Below are positions 5,939 through 8,242 of a stretch of DNA of 8,242 nt, in pieces. Under the pieces are notes generated by a model. It was not told the DNA's origin. It saw only the letters and a list, made by a program, of their open reading frames with translations, and made no database searches. The position numbers were made by a program, and so were the translations under genes. The number at the start of each line of letters is the position of its first letter. Position 1 is the first letter of the stretch. This stretch comes from an uncultured Bacteroidales bacterium (lineage in GTDB: Bacteria; Bacteroidota; Bacteroidia; Bacteroidales; UBA932), in NCBI GenBank assembly GCA_946415795.1, contig CAMKTW010000067.1:1-8242 (forward strand), given 5' to 3'.

Positions 5939-6316
5939 ATGGCACGTATAGCCGGAGTTGACTTACCAAAAAACAAGCGCGGAGTTATAGGTCTGACCTA
6001 TATCTACGGTATCGGTCGCAGCTCTTCAACCAAGATTCTCTCTGAGCTCAACATAGACGAGAACATCAAGGTAAAGGACTGGAACGACGATCAGATTGCA
6101 GCAATCCGTTCAAAGATTGCTGAGGAATACAAGATCGAGGGCGAGCTTCGCTCATCGGTTCAGATGAACATTAAACGACTGATGGATATCGGTTGCTATC
6201 GCGGCATCCGCCACCGTGTCGGTCTTCCCGTTCGCGGACAGAGCACCAAAAACAATGCACGTACCCGCAAGGGCCGCAAGAAAACTGTCGCCAACAAGAA
6301 GAAAGCTACTAAATAG
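5939..6316 (+). CDS. rpsM: 30S ribosomal protein uS13 (S13)
   Basis: Small-subunit head protein that forms bridges to the large subunit and whose tail contacts P-site tRNA. The 125 residues contain the N-terminal MARIAGVDLPKNKRG and the helix-two-turn-helix region YIYGIGRSSSTKIL (21-34). GCYRGIRHRVGLPVRG is at 85-100, followed by QSTKNNARTRKGRKKT and a lysine-rich tail (KKKATK). The start at 5939 follows a 36-nt A-rich gap with no SD. The gap is too short, and too unlike the E. coli alpha-operon leader, to hold the classical S4-binding pseudoknot. The TAG stop is the first half of the rpsK SD. Confidence 0.98.
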   Translation: MARIAGVDLPKNKRGVIGLTYIYGIGRSSSTKILSELNIDENIKVKDWNDDQIAAIRSKIAEEYKIEGELRSSVQMNIKRLMDIGCYRGIRHRVGLPVRGQSTKNNARTRKGRKKTVANKKKATK

Positions 6317-6328
6317 GAGACTTGAATT
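6314..6328 (+). promoter_or_regulatory. Shine-Dalgarno of rpsK overlapping the rpsM stop
   Basis: TAGGAG at 6314-6319 contains the rpsM stop TAG and an AGGAG core. It is 9 nt before the rpsK ATG at 6329. This is the fourth stop-fused SD in the window. Confidence 0.7.
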
Positions 6329-6718
6329 ATGGCTAAAAAGACAACAACAAACAAAAAGAGAGTTGTTAAGGTTGATGCTTACGGACAACTTCACGTCTCT
6401 TCAACTTTCAACAATGTAATCGTTACCATCACCAACAGCACAGGTCAGGTTATCAGCTGGTCTTCTGCCGGTAAGATGGGCTTCAGGGGTTCCAAGAAGA
6501 ACACTCCCTATGCAGCTCAGGTAGCAGCACAGGACGCTGCGAAGGTCGCCTATGATCTGGGTCTTCGCAAGGTCAAAGCTTATGTTAAAGGTCCCGGTTC
6601 CGGCCGTGAGTCGGCTATCCGCACCGTGCATACAGAGGGGATCGAGGTCACTGAGATCATCGATGTTACTCCTCTGCCGCACAACGGTTGCCGTCCCAAA
6701 GGTCGTCGTAAAGTTTAA
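6329..6718 (+). CDS. rpsK: 30S ribosomal protein uS11 (S11)
   Basis: Platform protein of the small subunit next to the E site, interacting with the 16S rRNA 690 loop and bS21/uS7. The 129 residues include HVSSTFNNVIVTITNSTG (22-39), SAGKMGFRGSKKNTPYAAQ (46-64), GPGSGRESAIR (88-98) and the C-terminal PHNGCRPKGRRKV. The Asn-Gly at 119-120 corresponds to the site that becomes isoaspartate in E. coli S11. The N-terminus (MAKKTTTNKKR) is basic and slightly extended. The start is fixed by the SD fused to the rpsM stop. The TAA stop lies 22 nt before rpsD. Confidence 0.98.
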   Translation: MAKKTTTNKKRVVKVDAYGQLHVSSTFNNVIVTITNSTGQVISWSSAGKMGFRGSKKNTPYAAQVAAQDAAKVAYDLGLRKVKAYVKGPGSGRESAIRTVHTEGIEVTEIIDVTPLPHNGCRPKGRRKV

Positions 6719-6740
6719 TCTCTAAAAATCGAATCAGAAT

Positions 6741-7346
6741 ATGGCAAGATATACAGGGCCCAAGACCAAAATAGCCCGTAAATTTGGAGAGCCGATCTAC
6801 GGACCGGACAAATATCTGGACAAGAAGAACTATCCTCCGGGACAGCACGGCCTGGCAAAGAAGCGCAAAAAAACTTCTGAGTACGGTACCCAGCTGGCAG
6901 AGAAGCAGAAAGTTAAATATACCTACGGCCTGCTGGAGCGTCAGTTCAGCTCTATGTACGAGAAGGCTGCAAGGATGAAAGGCCGCACAGGTGAGAACCT
7001 GATCATGCTGCTCGAATCCCGTATCGACAATCTGGTTTACCGTATGGGTATCGCCCCCACCAGGGCAGCCGCACGCCAGCTGGTAAGCCACTGCCACATT
7101 ACCCTGGGCGGTGAGGTTTGCAGCATTCCCTCTACCATCGTCCGCCCCGGGCAGGTGGTTGCCGTACGCGAGCGTTCCAAGAGCCTTGAAGTAATTCAGG
7201 ACAGCCTCAGCCACGGTACCGGCAAGTACTCGTGGATTGAGTGGGATGCAGACAAGTGCGCAGGCAAGTTCCTCAACGTTCCCGAGCGCAGCGAGATCCC
7301 AGAAACAATCAACGAGCAGCTTATCGTCGAGTTGTACTCCAAGTAG
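6741..7346 (+). CDS. rpsD: 30S ribosomal protein uS4 (S4)
   Basis: Primary 16S rRNA-binding protein that nucleates assembly of the 5' domain and lines the mRNA entry path; in several bacteria it also regulates the alpha operon. The 201 residues comprise an N-terminal arm (MARYTGPKTKIARKFGEP, 1-18) with no zinc-binding cysteines, so it is the zinc-free form. YPPGQHG is at 31-37, and the S4 RNA-binding domain spans about 91-153 (LESRIDNLVYRMGIAPTRAA and RQLVSHCHI). The C-terminal region ends EQLIVELYSK. The start has no SD. The TAG stop is followed directly by a second in-frame TAG (7347-7349), then the 41-nt gap to rpoA. Confidence 0.98.
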   Translation: MARYTGPKTKIARKFGEPIYGPDKYLDKKNYPPGQHGLAKKRKKTSEYGTQLAEKQKVKYTYGLLERQFSSMYEKAARMKGRTGENLIMLLESRIDNLVYRMGIAPTRAAARQLVSHCHITLGGEVCSIPSTIVRPGQVVAVRERSKSLEVIQDSLSHGTGKYSWIEWDADKCAGKFLNVPERSEIPETINEQLIVELYSK

Positions 7347-7387
7347 TAGCGTGAATTAACACTAACACCAAATAACACAAACAACTT

Positions 7388-8242
7388 ATGGCAATTTTAG
7401 CATTCCAAAAACCTGACAAGGTCATAATGCTTGAAGCTACCGATACTTTCGGCCGTTTCGAATTCCGCCCTCTGGAGCCGGGATACGCAACTACCGTAGG
7501 TAACGCGCTTCGCCGCATTTTGCTCTCGTCTCTCGAGGGATTTGCCATTACATCCATCCGCATCGAGGGTGTCAAGCACGAGTTTGACACTATCCCCGGT
7601 GTAGTAGAGAATGTGGTGGACATCATCCTCAACCTCAAGCAAATTCGTCTGAAGAGAATGATTGAGACAGAAGAGGGCGAAACTGCTACCGTGACTGTTA
7701 GTGGAAAGACCGAATTCACTGCTTCTGACCTGGCGAAGAGTCTCTCTTCGTTCACAGTACTCAACCCCGACCTGCACATCTGCACGATGGAGCCTAACGT
7801 TAAAATCGTTATGGATTTCACCGTGGGCAAGGGTCGTGGTTATGTACCTGCCGACGAGAACAAAGACGAAAAAGCTCCGGTTGATACTATAGCAATAGAC
7901 TCGATATTCACCCCCATCAAGAATGTAAACTACCGCAGGGAAGACTGCCGTGTAGAGCAGAAGACCGACTACGAGTGCCTGATCCTTGAAATCACCACCG
8001 ACGGTTCCATCTCTCCCAAGGATGCACTCAAAGAGGCAGCCAAGATACTTATCTATCACTTTATGCTGTTCTCCGACGACAAGATCACCCTTGAAGAGAA
8101 TGTGGCACCCGAGAGCAAGAATCTTGACGAGGAGTCGCTCCGCACCCGCCACCACCTTATGACCAAACTCCAGGATCTTGAGATTTCCGTCCGCGCTCTC
8201 AACTGCCTCAAGGCCGTTGATATCGAGACCATCGCCGACCTG
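7388..8242 (+). CDS. rpoA: RNA polymerase subunit alpha, 3'-truncated by window edge
   Basis: Scaffold subunit of RNA polymerase that dimerises and then recruits beta and beta'; its C-terminal domain contacts UP elements and activators. The frame stays open for 285 codons to the last base of the window. The N-terminus MAILAFQKPDKVIMLEATDT is Bacteroidota-like. The dimerisation motif TVGNALRRILLSSLEG is at 36-51, KGRGYVPADEN at 148-158, and the end of the N-terminal domain (AAKILIYHFMLFSDDKITLE) at about 217-236. The C-terminal domain has begun: VRALNCLKA at 268-276 includes R269, N272 and C273, matching the DNA-contacting R265/N268/C269 of E. coli. About 45 residues should remain downstream. 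Upstream is a 41-nt leader free of SD, with no G from 7354 up to the G of the start codon at 7390. Confidence 0.97.
   Translation, partial: MAILAFQKPDKVIMLEATDTFGRFEFRPLEPGYATTVGNALRRILLSSLEGFAITSIRIEGVKHEFDTIPGVVENVVDIILNLKQIRLKRMIETEEGETATVTVSGKTEFTASDLAKSLSSFTVLNPDLHICTMEPNVKIVMDFTVGKGRGYVPADENKDEKAPVDTIAIDSIFTPIKNVNYRREDCRVEQKTDYECLILEITTDGSISPKDALKEAAKILIYHFMLFSDDKITLEENVAPESKNLDEESLRTRHHLMTKLQDLEISVRALNCLKAVDIETIADL

Noticed and set aside
7397..8155. Long antisense open frame (252 codons) opposite rpoA
   Set aside because: It lies wholly inside the certain rpoA gene, has no recognisable motif, and is explained by codon bias of the sense strand. The other antisense frames (for example 6666-7214, 1295-1732 and 1742-2158) were dismissed for the same reason.

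Overview
The window is a core housekeeping stretch: the downstream part of the S10-spc-alpha ribosomal protein cluster, 16 genes all on the + strand. It runs rplE(partial)-rpsN-rpsH-rplF-rplR-rpsE-rpmD-rplO-secY-map-infA-rpmJ-rpsM-rpsK-rpsD-rpoA(partial). The source is most likely a member of the Bacteroidota, probably Bacteroidales. The reasons are the alpha-subunit N-terminus (MAILAFQKPDKV), map directly between secY and infA with no adk, a short zinc-free uS14 of 89 residues, a 38-residue bL36 lacking two zinc ligands, the uS13 tail, and translation starts that mostly lack a Shine-Dalgarno (SD) sequence. The order-level placement is inference.

Layout: positions 1-770 hold the end of rplE (5' end outside the window) and rpsN. 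Positions 771-863 are the only sizeable non-coding gap; it can fold into a GC-rich hairpin and is a candidate cis-regulatory leader for rpsH. Positions 864-3392 hold rpsH, rplF, rplR, rpsE, rpmD and rplO, packed with 5-17 nt gaps. Positions 3398-4723 encode the SecY translocon channel and 4751-5518 the type I methionine aminopeptidase. Positions 5548-5902 hold infA and the very short rpmJ. Positions 5939-7346 hold rpsM, rpsK and rpsD. From 7388 to the window end lies rpoA, which is cut within the alpha C-terminal domain. No stretch over 300 bases lacks a gene.

The genes form one functional unit: small- and large-subunit proteins, an initiation factor, the protein-export channel, the enzyme that trims N-terminal methionine, and an RNA polymerase subunit. 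I see no internal promoter or terminator, so one long transcript or a few overlapping ones is likely. I found no novel multi-gene system. The observations most worth a second look are the rpsN-rpsH intergenic fold and the way good SD sequences occur only at four junctions where the upstream stop codon is fused to the SD. The residual cysteines in the 'zinc-free' uS14 and bL36 are also worth checking.
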